A stretch of DNA of 64,000 bases, from positions 868,001 to 932,000 of the forward strand of contig NZ_CP094533.1 of NCBI RefSeq assembly GCF_022811605.1, written 5' to 3'. This document shows, one piece after another, positions 8,204 through 17,740 of this stretch. The position numbers and the translations under genes are program-made. The DNA is from Agromyces soli (lineage in GTDB: Bacteria; Actinomycetota; Actinomycetes; Actinomycetales; Microbacteriaceae). How positions within the stretch are numbered: position 1 is the stretch's first letter; each line of letters starts with the position of its first letter. The notes under the pieces are model-generated. The model was given only the letters and a program-made list of their open reading frames with translations, was not told the DNA's origin and ran no database searches.

Positions 8204-9985
8204 ATGGATCTGCTGCTGGCCGCCGTGCTCGCGCTCCTCGCCATCGCCGCGGCGACGGCGTTCGCGCCCAAGCTCGGCGTCGCCGCGCCGCTCCTGCTCG
8301 TGCTCGTCGGCCTCGGCGTCGGGCTCCTGCCGATCGTGCCGGCCTTCGAGGTCGACCCGGAGTGGATCATCGCGGGCGTGCTGCCGCCGCTGCTCTACTC
8401 GGCCGCCGTGTCGATGCCGGCGATGGAGTTCCGCCGCGACTTCGGGGCGATCAGCGGGCTCTCGGTCGTGCTCGTCGTGGTCACCTCGGTGCTGCTCGGC
8501 CTGCTCTTCGCCTGGCTCATCCCCGACCTCGGCATCCCGGCCGGCATCGCGCTCGGCGCGATCGTGAGCCCGACCGACGCCGTGGCCACCTCGATCGTGA
8601 AGCGGCTCGGGGTCTCCCCGCGCGTCGTCGCGATGCTCGACGGCGAGAGCCTGCTCAACGACGCGAGCGCGCTCGTGCTGCTGCGCTCCGCGATCGCGGG
8701 CATGGCGGCGACCGTCTCGCTGTGGAGCGTCGCGGGCTCCTTCGTGTACTCCGTCGTGCTCGCCGCCGTGATCGGCGTCGTCATCGGCTGGGTGAACCTG
8801 CGGGTGCGCGCCCGCGTGATGAACCCGACCGTGAACACCGTGATCTCCTTCACGATGCCGTTCCTCGCCTCGATCCCCGCCGAGCACTTCGGCGCCTCCG
8901 GGCTCGTCGCGGCGGTGGTCGCGGGGCTCATCACGGGGCGCGGGGCGGCGAAGTTCCTGAGTCCGCAGCACCGGCTCTCCGACGCGCAGAACTGGCGCAC
9001 GGTGGAGCTCGTGCTCGAGGGCGCCGTGTTCCTGATCATGGGGCTCGAGCTCACCGCGATCGTCGACGACGTCGAGACCGCGCACTCGGGCGCCTGGCAC
9101 GCGGCGGGCCTCGCAGCGATCGCCCTCGCCGCGACGATCCTGATCCGGGCGGCGTACGTCGCCCCGCTGTTCGCCGGCCTCGCACGCCGGGCGAGGCGCG
9201 CCGAGACCATCCGCGAGTTCATCCGCACGAAGCAGCAGACGCATCCGGGCGCCGCGATCCCGGTGCACCCGAAGGCCTCCCCCGCGCAGGCCGATCGGAT
9301 GCGCTCCATGTTCCGCCGCCGGGTCGCCGACATCGACTACTACCTCGACGAGCGGCTCGGCTGGCGCGAGGGCACCATCGTCGTCTGGGCGGGCATGCGC
9401 GGCGTCGTGACGCTCGCGGCGGCGCAGACCCTCCCCTCGGACACCCCGAACCGCTCGCTGCTCGTCTTCATCGCCTTCCTCGTCGCGATCGGCTCGCTGC
9501 TGATCCAGGGCGGCACCCTGCCGTGGCTGGTGCGCTGGGTGATGCCCGCCCGCGACCCGGAGGACGGCGCCGCCGAGCGCCGCGAACTCCGCCACGTGCT
9601 GCAGTCGGCGGCGATGGCGGAGCTCGCCGACTCGGAGGACCCCGCCATCCGCGCCATGGCCGAGCGCATGCGCGCCGCCTGGCGGCTCTCCAATCAGGAG
9701 GGCGTCGGCGAGGACGCCGACGACGAGCTCGCCGAGGTCGAGGGCGCGGATGCCCCGGTGGAGGCCGCCCCGACGCCCGAAACCGAGCCCGGGCCCGACG
9801 ACGCGCAGCGCCGCCTCGTCGATCCCGAACGGGTGCGCGAGCTGCGTCTGCGGATGATCCGCGCGCAGCGCGACGCCCTGCTCGACGCGCGCGACGAGGG
9901 CCGGTTCAGCGCCGCTTCGCTGAGCGCGGCCCTCGAAGACCTCGACGCCGAGCAGATCAGCATCGAGCTGAAGGCGATCGAGTAA
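8204..9985 (+). CDS. Na+/H+ antiporter, CPA1 family
   Basis: Membrane protein of 593 aa that exchanges Na+ (or K+) for protons. About twelve hydrophobic segments occupy residues 1-430. The ion-site motifs are SPTDAVATS with Asp125 and GESLLNDA with Asp153. A cytoplasmic C-terminal domain of about 160 residues is rich in Asp, Glu and Arg. The start at 8204 is set by a leaderless -10 element 6 nt upstream; the frame extends further upstream only across the nuclease promoter. The protein begins MDLLLAAVLALLAIAAATAF, a first transmembrane segment. It may help pH or salt homeostasis. Ion preference is not determined from sequence. Confidence 0.92.
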   Translation: MDLLLAAVLALLAIAAATAFAPKLGVAAPLLLVLVGLGVGLLPIVPAFEVDPEWIIAGVLPPLLYSAAVSMPAMEFRRDFGAISGLSVVLVVVTSVLLGLLFAWLIPDLGIPAGIALGAIVSPTDAVATSIVKRLGVSPRVVAMLDGESLLNDASALVLLRSAIAGMAATVSLWSVAGSFVYSVVLAAVIGVVIGWVNLRVRARVMNPTVNTVISFTMPFLASIPAEHFGASGLVAAVVAGLITGRGAAKFLSPQHRLSDAQNWRTVELVLEGAVFLIMGLELTAIVDDVETAHSGAWHAAGLAAIALAATILIRAAYVAPLFAGLARRARRAETIREFIRTKQQTHPGAAIPVHPKASPAQADRMRSMFRRRVADIDYYLDERLGWREGTIVVWAGMRGVVTLAAAQTLPSDTPNRSLLVFIAFLVAIGSLLIQGGTLPWLVRWVMPARDPEDGAAERRELRHVLQSAAMAELADSEDPAIRAMAERMRAAWRLSNQEGVGEDADDELAEVEGADAPVEAAPTPETEPGPDDAQRRLVDPERVRELRLRMIRAQRDALLDARDEGRFSAASLSAALEDLDAEQISIELKAIE

Positions 9986-10063
9986 TCCGCGGCGCGATCC
10001 GCGTCATGATCCCGCCGCATCCGCATCCCTCCAGTAGGCGCATCGCGAACGGAGGGAGACCGG

Positions 10064-10288
10064 ATGGCCCGCCACCTCGAGTTCGTCTTCGGCCCCCTGG
10101 GCGAGGAGACGCGGCTGCCCTGCGCGTGCGCCAGGGACGGCAACCATCTGCGGCCCACCTCCGTCGACCGCGTCGGCGCCCTCGACCCCGAGTCGCTCGC
10201 CCGCGCGGAGCGGCTGCGGGCCCGGCGCCGCGGCCATCGGCGCCGCTTCCGCTTCGAGCTCTCCCCGCCGGCCCGGCACGCCGCCTGA
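10064..10288 (+). CDS. Small Arg-rich hypothetical protein
   Basis: A 74-aa open frame beginning MARHLEFVFGPLGEETRLPC, preceded by GGAGGGAG about 8 nt before the ATG. It contains two cysteines close together (LPCACARD) and a basic C-terminal stretch (RLRARRRGHRRRFRFEL). The strong ribosome site and the position just downstream of the antiporter support a real gene, but it is short and matches no family I recognise. It could be co-transcribed with the antiporter. The 184 nt between its stop and the RND gene hold no further convincing open frame. Confidence 0.5.
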   Translation: MARHLEFVFGPLGEETRLPCACARDGNHLRPTSVDRVGALDPESLARAERLRARRRGHRRRFRFELSPPARHAA

Positions 10289-10472
10289 GCATTCGCGACG
10301 CCCGTCATCCCGCGGGAGTCGTCCCGGGGTACCACGCATCTCCCTCGCCCGGCTGATGCCCGACCCCCGCCTCGCCGAGTGAACTGGAATCATCGCCCGG
10401 CGCGGCCTCTGCCCGGCGCGCTCGTGCACCGATGCCCGCTCCATCCGGCCGTGCCCCCGACCGGAGATCGCC

Positions 10473-13400
10473 ATGACCTTCCTGACCCGAGCCAGCCTCG
10501 CCAACCGCGCCATCGTCGGCCTCATCACCATCGCCATCGCCCTGCTCGGGCTCGTGGCGATGGGCTCGCTCCGCCAGGAGCTGATGCCGCCGGTGAAGTA
10601 CCCCGGCGCCTTCATCTCCGTGCAGTCGCCGGGCCTCGCGCCCGAGCAGATGGCCGAGGTCGCGACCGAGCCCGTCGAGCAGTCGCTGCGCTCGGTCGCC
10701 GGCATCACCGAGGTGACCTCCGTCTCCAGCACGGGCTCGGCGCAGATCTCCGTGACGTGGCCCTTCGAGCTCGACGCCGACGAGACCGAGCGGGCCATCC
10801 GCTCCGCCGTCGACGGGGCGAAGGCCGCGCTGCCGCAGGGCGCACGGATCGACGTCATGTCGGGGTCCAGCAGCGACATGCCGGCGATGATGTTCACCGC
10901 GGGCTCCGCCGGCGACCCGGTCGCCTTCGCCGACCAGCTCGAGCAGACGGTGCTGCCGGCGCTGCGCTCGGTCGACGGCGTGCGCGAGGCGGCGCTGTCG
11001 GGGCGCGAGGAGCAGCGCGTCGAGGTCGCGATCCGCCCGGCCGACCTCGAGCGGCTCAAGGTCGAGGCCGCCTCGGTGCTGCAGGCGCTGCAGGCGAACG
11101 CCGCCGTGCAGCCGGCCGGTCAGGTCGAGGGCGCCGAGGGCGCCGTCTCGGTGACCGTGGGCCCCGGCCTCGAGAGCATCGAGGCCATCCAGGCGCTGCC
11201 CGTGCAGGTGCAGGAGGGCTCGGTGCGCGTCGGCGACGTCGCCGACGTCTCGCTGCAGTCCGTCGCCGCGACGAGCATCTCGCGCGTGAACGGCAAGCCC
11301 GCGCTCACCATCCAGATCACCCCCGGCTCCGGCGCGAACGTCGTCGACATCTCGCACGGCGTGCAGGCGCAGCTCGACGGCTTCACCGAGTCGCTCGGCG
11401 CCGAGTTCGTCACCCTCTTCGACCAGGCTCCGTACATCGAGCAGTCCATCCACGACCTCTCGGTCGAGGGCGCGCTCGGCCTGCTCTTCGCGGTCATCGT
11501 GATCTTCGCGTTCCTGCGTTCGTGGCGCTCGACCGTCATCGCCGCGGTGTCGATCCCGCTGTCGCTGCTGATCACGATGATCGGGCTCTGGTGGAGCGAC
11601 AACACCCTGAACATCCTCACGCTCGGCGCCCTCACCATCGCGATCGGCCGCGTCGTCGACGACTCGATCGTGGTGATCGAGAACATCTCGAGACACGCGG
11701 AACGGCGCGCACCGACCCCGGCCGACATCGTCGCCTCGGTGAAGCAGGTCGCCGGCGCCATCACCGCGTCGACCCTGACGACGGTCGCGGTGTTCCTGCC
11801 GATCGCCTTCGTCTCGGGCCTCACCGGTCAACTGTTCCGCCCCTTCGCCATCACCGTGACGATCGCGCTGCTCGCCTCGCTCGTCGTGGCGCTCACGATC
11901 GTGCCGGTGCTCGCGTACTGGTTCCTGAAGAACCGCGCGGCGAAGCGGGACGCGACGGCGGATGCCTCGACGGCCGCGAACGTCGCGACCGAGCCGGATG
12001 CCGACCACGACGCCCCGCTCGACGCGGCCGCCGTGGCCCGGGCCGAGATGCGGAGCCCCGAGGACCGGCTGCAGCGCAGCATCATGCCCGCGCTCGGCGC
12101 GACCCGCCGGCATCCCTTCGTCACCCTCGGCGCCTCGCTCGTCGTCCTCGTCGCGACGCTCGCGCTCAGCGTCGTGATCCCGACCGACTTCCTCGGCGAG
12201 TCCGGCCAGCAGAGCCTCACGCTCGAGCAGACGCCGAAGGACGCCGTCGACCTCACGACGCGAGCCGAGGCCGCCGAGCCCGTCGAGCGCGCGCTCGGCA
12301 AGGTCGAGGGGGTGCGCGACGTCGTCGCCGCGATCCCGGCGCAGTCGAGCACGGCCGGCGAGCCGGCCAGGATCAACTACGACATCCTGCTCGAGGAGGG
12401 GGCGAAGGCCGACGCCGTCCGCACTCGCGTCGAGCGCGCCCTCGAGCCGCTCGGCGACCCGGAGCAGTTCGAGCTGACCGCGGTCGACACCAGCGGCTTC
12501 GGCGGCGGCGGCATCGAGCTGCGCGTGCTCGGCAACGACCCCGTCGCCCTCCGCGAGGCGAGCGACGCGCTCGTGACGTCCCTCGAGGGCGAGCCCGGCG
12601 TCGAGAAGGCGACGAGCAGCCTGTCCGGCGAGCAGCCCGTCGTCCGCGTCGTCGTCGATCCGGCCAAGGCGGCCGCACTCGGCTTCGACCAGCAGCAGAT
12701 CGCCCAGGCGATCGACGCCGCCCTGAGCGGCACGCCCGCGGGCACGCTCATGCTCGAGGGCCGCGAGCGCGACATCGTGATCCGCACCAGCACCGTCACC
12801 GGTGGCGCGGCCGGTGTCGCCGAGCTGCTGCTGCCGGTGACGCCGAAGCAGACCGCTGCGGCGCAGAAGGCGGCCTTCGACAAGCTGAAGGCCGAGCAGG
12901 AGCAGCAGGCGGAGAGCGCGCAGGCCGAGGCCGCGAACGCGCTCGAGCGGCAGATCGCCGACGCGCAGTCGGCGCGGGGCGAGCTGCGCGATCAGCTCGC
13001 CGCCATGCGCGGACAGCTCGCCGCGCTGCGGGCCGCGCCCATCGTGCCGGCCAAGCCCGGCACGCCGCAGGAGGAGGCGAACGCCGCCGCCGTCCGCGAG
13101 CGCCAGGAGCAGCTCGCCTCCCTCGAGTCCGCCATCGCGCAGACCGAGCAGGGCATCGCCGCGAGCGACGAGCAGGTCGAGCAGCTGCGCGAGGCGCAGA
13201 GCGACGCCGCCGAGCAGCGCGCCGAGGCCGAGCGGATGGAGCAGGAGCAGACCTCCGCCGGCGAACTCCGCGGCACGCCCGTGCGGGTCGCCGACGTCGC
13301 CGCCGTCACCGAGGAGCGCACCGCCCCCTCAGTGAGCCGCATCGGCGGCGAGCGCGAGGTCGCGATCTCGGTCACCCCGAAGAGCGGGGCGCTCGACGCC

Positions 13401-14171
13401 GCGAACGCGGCCGTCACCGCGGCGATGGCCGAGGTGACTCTGCCGAGCGGCGTGCACTACGAGGTCACCGGCGTCTCCGCCGAGCAGGACGAGGCGTTCG
13501 CCCAGCTCGGCCTGGCGATGCTCGCCGCGATCGTGCTCGTGCTGTTCGTGATGATCGGCACGTTCCGAAACCTCCGGCAGCCGATGATCCTGCTCGTGTC
13601 GGTGCCGTTCGCGGCGACGGGCGCCCTGCTCGGGCTGTTCCTCACCGGGACGCCGCTCGGCCTGCCGGCCCTCATCGGCCTGCTCATGCTCATCGGCATC
13701 GTCGTGACGAACGCGATCGTGCTGATCGACCTCGTGAACAAGCTGCGCGAGGGCGGCGCGACGCTCGAGGACGCGGTGCGTCACGGGACGCGACTGCGCC
13801 TCCGCCCGATCCTGATGACCGCTGCGGCGACGATCTTCGCCCTCCTGCCGATGGCCTTCGGGCTGACCGGCGGCGGCGTGTTCATCTCGAAGCCGCTCGC
13901 GATCGTCGTCATCGGCGGACTCATCTCCTCGACGCTGCTCACGCTCGTGCTGGTGCCGATCCTGTACCTGCTGTTCGAGCGCGGCCGCGACCGTCGGATG
14001 GCCCGACGCGCCGAGCGCCGTGAGCGCCGAGCCGCCCGCCGCGACGGCGGCTCGGGCACCGGGTCCGCCGACGGCGGATCGCAGGACGGCGGCCTGAGCG
14101 ACGACGGACCGGGTTCCGGACCGGGCACGGGGGTTCCCGGGCCGGGCCTGCCGTCGCCGACGGCCGGCTGA
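10473..14171 (+). CDS. RND efflux permease (AcrB/HAE type) with coiled-coil insertion
   Basis: Proton-driven efflux permease of 1232 aa, longer than typical AcrB-type proteins (about 1030-1050). It has two halves, each with transmembrane bundles; the TM4 proton-relay pair is Asp396-Asp397 in GRVVDDSIVVIEN. Porter-domain sequence is recognisable on both sides of each bundle. A block from about residue 790 to 926 is not usual: two long Gln/Glu/Ala-rich helices with heptad character are separated by a Pro-rich turn (PAKPGTPQ near 858). It lies in the second extracytoplasmic domain. The C-terminus is a Gly/Ser/Asp/Pro-rich tail. GGAG precedes the ATG. No membrane-fusion protein or outer channel gene is adjacent, as expected in a monoderm. 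Substrates are unknown. Confidence 0.92.
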   Translation: MTFLTRASLANRAIVGLITIAIALLGLVAMGSLRQELMPPVKYPGAFISVQSPGLAPEQMAEVATEPVEQSLRSVAGITEVTSVSSTGSAQISVTWPFELDADETERAIRSAVDGAKAALPQGARIDVMSGSSSDMPAMMFTAGSAGDPVAFADQLEQTVLPALRSVDGVREAALSGREEQRVEVAIRPADLERLKVEAASVLQALQANAAVQPAGQVEGAEGAVSVTVGPGLESIEAIQALPVQVQEGSVRVGDVADVSLQSVAATSISRVNGKPALTIQITPGSGANVVDISHGVQAQLDGFTESLGAEFVTLFDQAPYIEQSIHDLSVEGALGLLFAVIVIFAFLRSWRSTVIAAVSIPLSLLITMIGLWWSDNTLNILTLGALTIAIGRVVDDSIVVIENISRHAERRAPTPADIVASVKQVAGAITASTLTTVAVFLPIAFVSGLTGQLFRPFAITVTIALLASLVVALTIVPVLAYWFLKNRAAKRDATADASTAANVATEPDADHDAPLDAAAVARAEMRSPEDRLQRSIMPALGATRRHPFVTLGASLVVLVATLALSVVIPTDFLGESGQQSLTLEQTPKDAVDLTTRAEAAEPVERALGKVEGVRDVVAAIPAQSSTAGEPARINYDILLEEGAKADAVRTRVERALEPLGDPEQFELTAVDTSGFGGGGIELRVLGNDPVALREASDALVTSLEGEPGVEKATSSLSGEQPVVRVVVDPAKAAALGFDQQQIAQAIDAALSGTPAGTLMLEGRERDIVIRTSTVTGGAAGVAELLLPVTPKQTAAAQKAAFDKLKAEQEQQAESAQAEAANALERQIADAQSARGELRDQLAAMRGQLAALRAAPIVPAKPGTPQEEANAAAVRERQEQLASLESAIAQTEQGIAASDEQVEQLREAQSDAAEQRAEAERMEQEQTSAGELRGTPVRVADVAAVTEERTAPSVSRIGGEREVAISVTPKSGALDAANAAVTAAMAEVTLPSGVHYEVTGVSAEQDEAFAQLGLAMLAAIVLVLFVMIGTFRNLRQPMILLVSVPFAATGALLGLFLTGTPLGLPALIGLLMLIGIVVTNAIVLIDLVNKLREGGATLEDAVRHGTRLRLRPILMTAAATIFALLPMAFGLTGGGVFISKPLAIVVIGGLISSTLLTLVLVPILYLLFERGRDRRMARRAERRERRAARRDGGSGTGSADGGSQDGGLSDDGPGSGPGTGVPGPGLPSPTAG

Positions 14172-14176
14172 GGGCG

Positions 14177-14207
14177 GTGCCGGGCAGCATTGGGGGCTGC
14201 CCGGCAC
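14177..14207. terminator. Hairpin terminator after the RND gene
   Basis: GTGCCGGGCAG (14177-14187) pairs perfectly with CTGCCCGGCAC (14197-14207) across a 9-nt loop, immediately after the RND stop codon. It sits between convergent genes. Confidence 0.75.
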
Positions 14208-14216
14208 GGCGCCCCG

Positions 14217-14257
14217 CGCACGCACCGGATGCGGCTGCACGCCATCCGGTGCGTGCG
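14217..14257. terminator. Second, bidirectional hairpin between RND and LCP genes
   Basis: A perfect 15-bp stem joins CGCACGCACCGGATG (14217-14231) and CATCCGGTGCGTGCG (14243-14257) with an 11-nt loop. It lies 17 nt from the LCP stop and probably terminates that gene on the minus strand. Confidence 0.75.
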
Positions 14258-14274
14258 TGTTCCTTCGGGCGGGA

Positions 14275-15555
14275 CTAGGAGGCGCCGGCGCAGCTCTTCG
14301 TCGCCGCGTCCTGGCCCTTCGTGCCCGGGGGGAGCGTGGCCTTCGGCTTCGGCGTCGCCGTGGCGCTCTGCGTGGGCGCGGGCGCATCGGCGGCGGGTGC
14401 GTCGGCGGCCGGAGCGTCGTCGGCCGGGGTCTCGTCGGCGGCGGCTTCGTCGCCGGAACCGGCCTCGGGGTCCTCGGTGGCGAAGGTGAGCGCCTCGTCG
14501 GCGGCGAGCGCGGCGAACAGCGCCTCGGCTTGATCCTGAATCGGCTCGACCCGGTTCGAGTCGGCCCAGTAGTCCTGCACGGGCAACTGCACGAGCGCGA
14601 TGTTCGCGAGATCGATGTTCGCGAGCGTGCCGGCCAGGCCGACGAGCGCGTCGGGCCCCGCGAGCCCGTCGTCGACGGTGATCGAACGGCTCGCGGCATC
14701 CGCCAGCCCGAAGAGGGCGACCGGGTTCGTGAGCGTGCCGGCATCCTTCACCTTGCGCGCGAGCGCGGAGAGGTACGTCTGCTGGGTCGCGATGCGGCCC
14801 AGGTCGCTGCCGTCGCCGATGCCGTGCCTGGTGCGCAGGAAGGCGAGCGCCTCGGCGCCCTGGATCGTGTGCTCGCCCGCGGCGAGGGTGAGGCCCGAGT
14901 CGGGGTCGTCGACGTCCTCGGCGAGGCAGATCTCGACCCCGCCGATCGCGTCGGTCACGCCGATCACGCCGTCGAAGTCGACGATGAGGAAGTGATCGAC
15001 GTCGAGCCCGGTGAACTCGCGGATCGTGTCGAGCGAGCAGTACGGGCCGTCGTTCAGCACCCCGTTGATCTGCACGGACTCGCGCGCGTCGATCGTGTCG
15101 CCGTCCGGGGTGATGCACTCCGGCGTCGGCAGCATCGTGTCGCGCGGAATGCTGACGAGGGTCGCGTTGCTGTGATCGCTCGAGACGTGCAGCAGCATCA
15201 TCACGTCGGAGCGCGCGCCGCCCTCGTCGCCGTAGTTCGCCGAGGTCTGCCCGGCGCGCACGTCGGAGCCCATGATGAGCAGGTTCACGGCGCCGTTCCA
15301 GTCCGGGATGTCCGGACCGTCGGTGTCGCCCGGGCGAGCCACCGAGTTGCCGGCGATGTTGCCGGCAACGCGCGCCGCCATGACGCCCGCGAACGCGACG
15401 CCGGCGACGAGCAGTCCCGTGGCGACGCCGGCGACGCCGAACAGCACCTTCTTGCGCCGCGAACGGCGGCGGCCGTGCGCGAGCGAACGGGCGGCGCGAC
15501 GTGAACCGCGCGCATTCGGCACGGGGCCCGTGGGGGGCGAGCTGGGGCGGGGCAT
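14275..15555 (-). CDS. LCP family (LytR-CpsA-Psr) cell-wall glycopolymer ligase
   Basis: Membrane-anchored phosphotransferase of 426 aa that attaches secondary wall polymers from lipid carriers to peptidoglycan. A basic cytoplasmic N-terminus is followed by one transmembrane helix near residues 36-62. The LCP domain covers roughly 85-340, with the motifs LLIMGSDVR, SIPRDTM and FLRTRHGIGDGSDLGRI. The C-terminal 70 residues are Ala/Pro/Asp-rich and end TKSCAGAS. GGAGGAG precedes the ATG, and TAGCGT at 15588-15593 (minus strand) is a plausible -10 element 38 nt upstream. Which polymer it transfers cannot be told from sequence. Confidence 0.92.
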   Translation of the reverse strand: MPRPSSPPTGPVPNARGSRRAARSLAHGRRRSRRKKVLFGVAGVATGLLVAGVAFAGVMAARVAGNIAGNSVARPGDTDGPDIPDWNGAVNLLIMGSDVRAGQTSANYGDEGGARSDVMMLLHVSSDHSNATLVSIPRDTMLPTPECITPDGDTIDARESVQINGVLNDGPYCSLDTIREFTGLDVDHFLIVDFDGVIGVTDAIGGVEICLAEDVDDPDSGLTLAAGEHTIQGAEALAFLRTRHGIGDGSDLGRIATQQTYLSALARKVKDAGTLTNPVALFGLADAASRSITVDDGLAGPDALVGLAGTLANIDLANIALVQLPVQDYWADSNRVEPIQDQAEALFAALAADEALTFATEDPEAGSGDEAAADETPADDAPAADAPAADAPAPTQSATATPKPKATLPPGTKGQDAATKSCAGAS

Positions 15556-15687
15556 CCGGTCTCCTCCGGTCGGCCGGCGAAGTCGTCACGCTATCGACCG
15601 AGCCAGGGAGAACGCCCAGAACACGGCGGCGCGTCGCGGAATCGCCCGTGACCGCGCGGCGACGGGATGCCAGGCGAGCGGGGCCCG

Positions 15688-16740
15688 TCAGCCAGCGACG
15701 AGCACGCCGCCGAGGGCGACGCCGGCGACGACGAGCGTCGACGCGCCCGCGAGCGCGACCGGGCGGAGCCCGACCCGGCGGAACATCGAGAAGCGCACCC
15801 CCGTGCCGAGCGCGAACATCGCCATGGCGAGCAGCACGGTCTGCACGACGCCGGCCCCGGCGAGCACGCCGGCGGGCAGCACACCCGTCCAGCGCACGAG
15901 CACCATGACGAGGAAGCCGACGACGAAGAGGGGCACGATCGGCGGGCGCGTGCCGGCGGGCGCCGCGCCGTCGGCCTGCGCCCGCCGCATCGCGCGACGC
16001 CGCTGCACCGAGACGACGGCGAGCACCGGGGCGAGCAGCAGCACGCGCGCGAGCTTCACGACGACGGCCGCGGCGAGGCCCGCCCCGCCGATCGCGGAGC
16101 CGGCGGCGACGACCTGGGCGACCTCGTGGATCGAACCGCCCGCCCAGAGTCCGGTGCGCAGCTCGCCGAGCCCGAGCGCGGAGCCGAGCAGCGGGATCAG
16201 CGGGATCATCACGGTGCCGAACAGCACGACGAGGGCGAGGGCGGTGACGACCTCCTCCTCGTCCTCGGTCTCGATGACGCCGTCCACGGCGGCGACGGCG
16301 GCCGCCCCGCAGATGGAGAAGCCGCAGGCGATGAGCAGGCGCTGGGTCGGCGAGACGCCCAGCGCACGGCCGAGCGCGAGCGTCGCGATGATGCCGACCG
16401 CGACGATCGCCACGACGACCGCGATCATGCCCGGCCCGAGCGCAAGGATGTCGCCGAGCACGAGCTGCAGGCCGAGCAGCACGATGCCGATGCGGAGCAG
16501 CCGCTTGGCCGCGATGGCGAGTCCCGGGTCGAGCGCGGCGGGCAGCGGCAGCAGGTTGCGGCACGCGACGCCGAGCACGATCGCGACGAGGAGCGCGCTC
16601 ACGGTCGGCAGCACGAGCGTGAGCGCGAGCGAGACGCCGGCCGCTGCGAGGGCGAGCGCCAGTCCGGGGGCGAGGGCGCGCAGCCGCGCAGCTCGCGAGA
16701 CGGTGCCGGGGGCCGGGCTGGGGGTTGCTGGACTGCTCAC
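15688..16740 (-). CDS. YeiH family putative sulfate exporter (UPF0324)
   Basis: Membrane protein of 350 aa with about ten hydrophobic segments, matching the YeiH/UPF0324 family in length. Characteristic segments are LRIGIVLLGLQL, CGFSICGAAAVAA and GGSIHEVAQVVAAG. Family members are predicted anion (sulfite/sulfate) exporters, usually divergent from a LysR regulator, as here. The GTG at 16740 is preferred to the ATG at 16791 because CAGAGT lies exactly 6 nt upstream, and the longer version would overlap the regulatory region. Expression is probably controlled by the divergent LysR protein. Transport substrate is inferred from the family, not shown. Confidence 0.85.
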   Translation of the reverse strand: MSSPATPSPAPGTVSRAARLRALAPGLALALAAAGVSLALTLVLPTVSALLVAIVLGVACRNLLPLPAALDPGLAIAAKRLLRIGIVLLGLQLVLGDILALGPGMIAVVVAIVAVGIIATLALGRALGVSPTQRLLIACGFSICGAAAVAAVDGVIETEDEEEVVTALALVVLFGTVMIPLIPLLGSALGLGELRTGLWAGGSIHEVAQVVAAGSAIGGAGLAAAVVVKLARVLLLAPVLAVVSVQRRRAMRRAQADGAAPAGTRPPIVPLFVVGFLVMVLVRWTGVLPAGVLAGAGVVQTVLLAMAMFALGTGVRFSMFRRVGLRPVALAGASTLVVAGVALGGVLVAG

Positions 16741-16796
16741 CAGTTCACTCTGGGCGTCGCGACCGCGTCGCAGTAGCCGCCGATCCGGCATCGAGT

Positions 16797-16813
16797 CATA
16801 TCATCGTGATATG
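16797..16813. promoter_or_regulatory. LysR-type operator overlapping the regulator start
   Basis: CATATCA-TCG-TGATATG is a perfect inverted repeat. It contains TATCAT, a -10 element 6 nt before the LysR ATG at 16811, and ends in that ATG. Occupancy would block the regulator's own promoter and could activate yeiH about 55 bp away. Confidence 0.65.
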
Positions 16814-17740
16814 TCCTCGACGCCCCAGCAGCGCTGGCCCGACCTGGCCGTGCTCGAACTGCTCGTCGCCGTGGCCGAGTACGGCGGCCTGGGCGCAGCG
16901 GCGCGCGCGGTCGGGATGGCCCAGCCGAACGCGAGCCGCGCCATCGCCAGGCTCGAGGCGGAGCTCGGGCTCGACCTCGTGACGAGGCATCCGCGCGGCT
17001 CGCGCCTCACCCCGGCCGGCGCCGCCGTCGCCGACTGGGCCCGCCGCGTGCTCGACGACGCCCGCGAGCTGATGACGGCCAGCGCCGCGCTCCGCGCCGA
17101 CCGCGACGCCCACCTCGACGTCGCGGCGAGCCTCACGGTCGCCGAATACCTCGCGCCCGCCTGGCTCGCCCGGCTGCGGCGGGCGCGGCCCGAGCTCGAG
17201 GTGCAGCTGCGGGTCGCGAACTCGGCCGAGGTCTTCGCCCTCGTCGCCTCGGGGTCGTGCGAGCTGGGCTTCGTCGAGACGCCCCGCGTGCCCACCGGCC
17301 TCCGCAGCGTCACCGTCGCCGACGATCGCCTCGCGGTGGTGGTCGCGCCGGACCATCCGTGGGCGCGGCGGCGCCTGCTCACCCCCGCCGAGCTGGCCGC
17401 GACCCCGCTCGTCGTGCGCGAGGGCGGCTCGGGCACCCGCGCGACGCTCGCGGCGGCGCTGGAGCGGCTCGGCATCCCGGAGCACGAGCTCGCCGCGCCG
17501 AGCCTCGAGCTCGGCAGCAACGCCGCCGTCCGGGTGAGCGCCGCGGCCGGGGCGGGACCCGCCGTGCTGAGCGAACTCGCCGTCGCCGGTTGGATCACCC
17601 GTGGGGACCTCGTCGAGGTGCCGGTCGACGGGCTCGAACTCCGCAGGCGGCTGCGCGCCGTGCGCCGCGCCAACGCCCGGCCGAGCGACGCCGCCGCCGA
17701 GCTCGTCGCGATCGCGCGGCGCTCCTCGCGGCCGGCGTAG
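16811..17740 (+). CDS. LysR family transcriptional regulator
   Basis: A 309-aa LysR-type regulator. The N-terminal winged helix (ELLVAVAEYGGLGAAARAVGMAQPNASRAIARLEAELG, in parts, residues 14-48) is followed by an effector-binding domain from about residue 90. It is divergent from yeiH, the usual arrangement for YeiE/CysL-like regulators of that exporter. The ATG at 16811 lies within an inverted repeat and 6 nt after a TATCAT element, which suggests a leaderless transcript under negative autocontrol. The inducer may be a sulfur-containing anion, by analogy only. Confidence 0.88.
   Translation: MSSTPQQRWPDLAVLELLVAVAEYGGLGAAARAVGMAQPNASRAIARLEAELGLDLVTRHPRGSRLTPAGAAVADWARRVLDDARELMTASAALRADRDAHLDVAASLTVAEYLAPAWLARLRRARPELEVQLRVANSAEVFALVASGSCELGFVETPRVPTGLRSVTVADDRLAVVVAPDHPWARRRLLTPAELAATPLVVREGGSGTRATLAAALERLGIPEHELAAPSLELGSNAAVRVSAAAGAGPAVLSELAVAGWITRGDLVEVPVDGLELRRRLRAVRRANARPSDAAAELVAIARRSSRPA

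Noticed and set aside
10379..14023. 1214-residue open frame overlapping the RND gene
   Set aside because: Out of frame with the recognisable permease and composed of low-complexity Arg/Ala/Asp sequence; a shadow.
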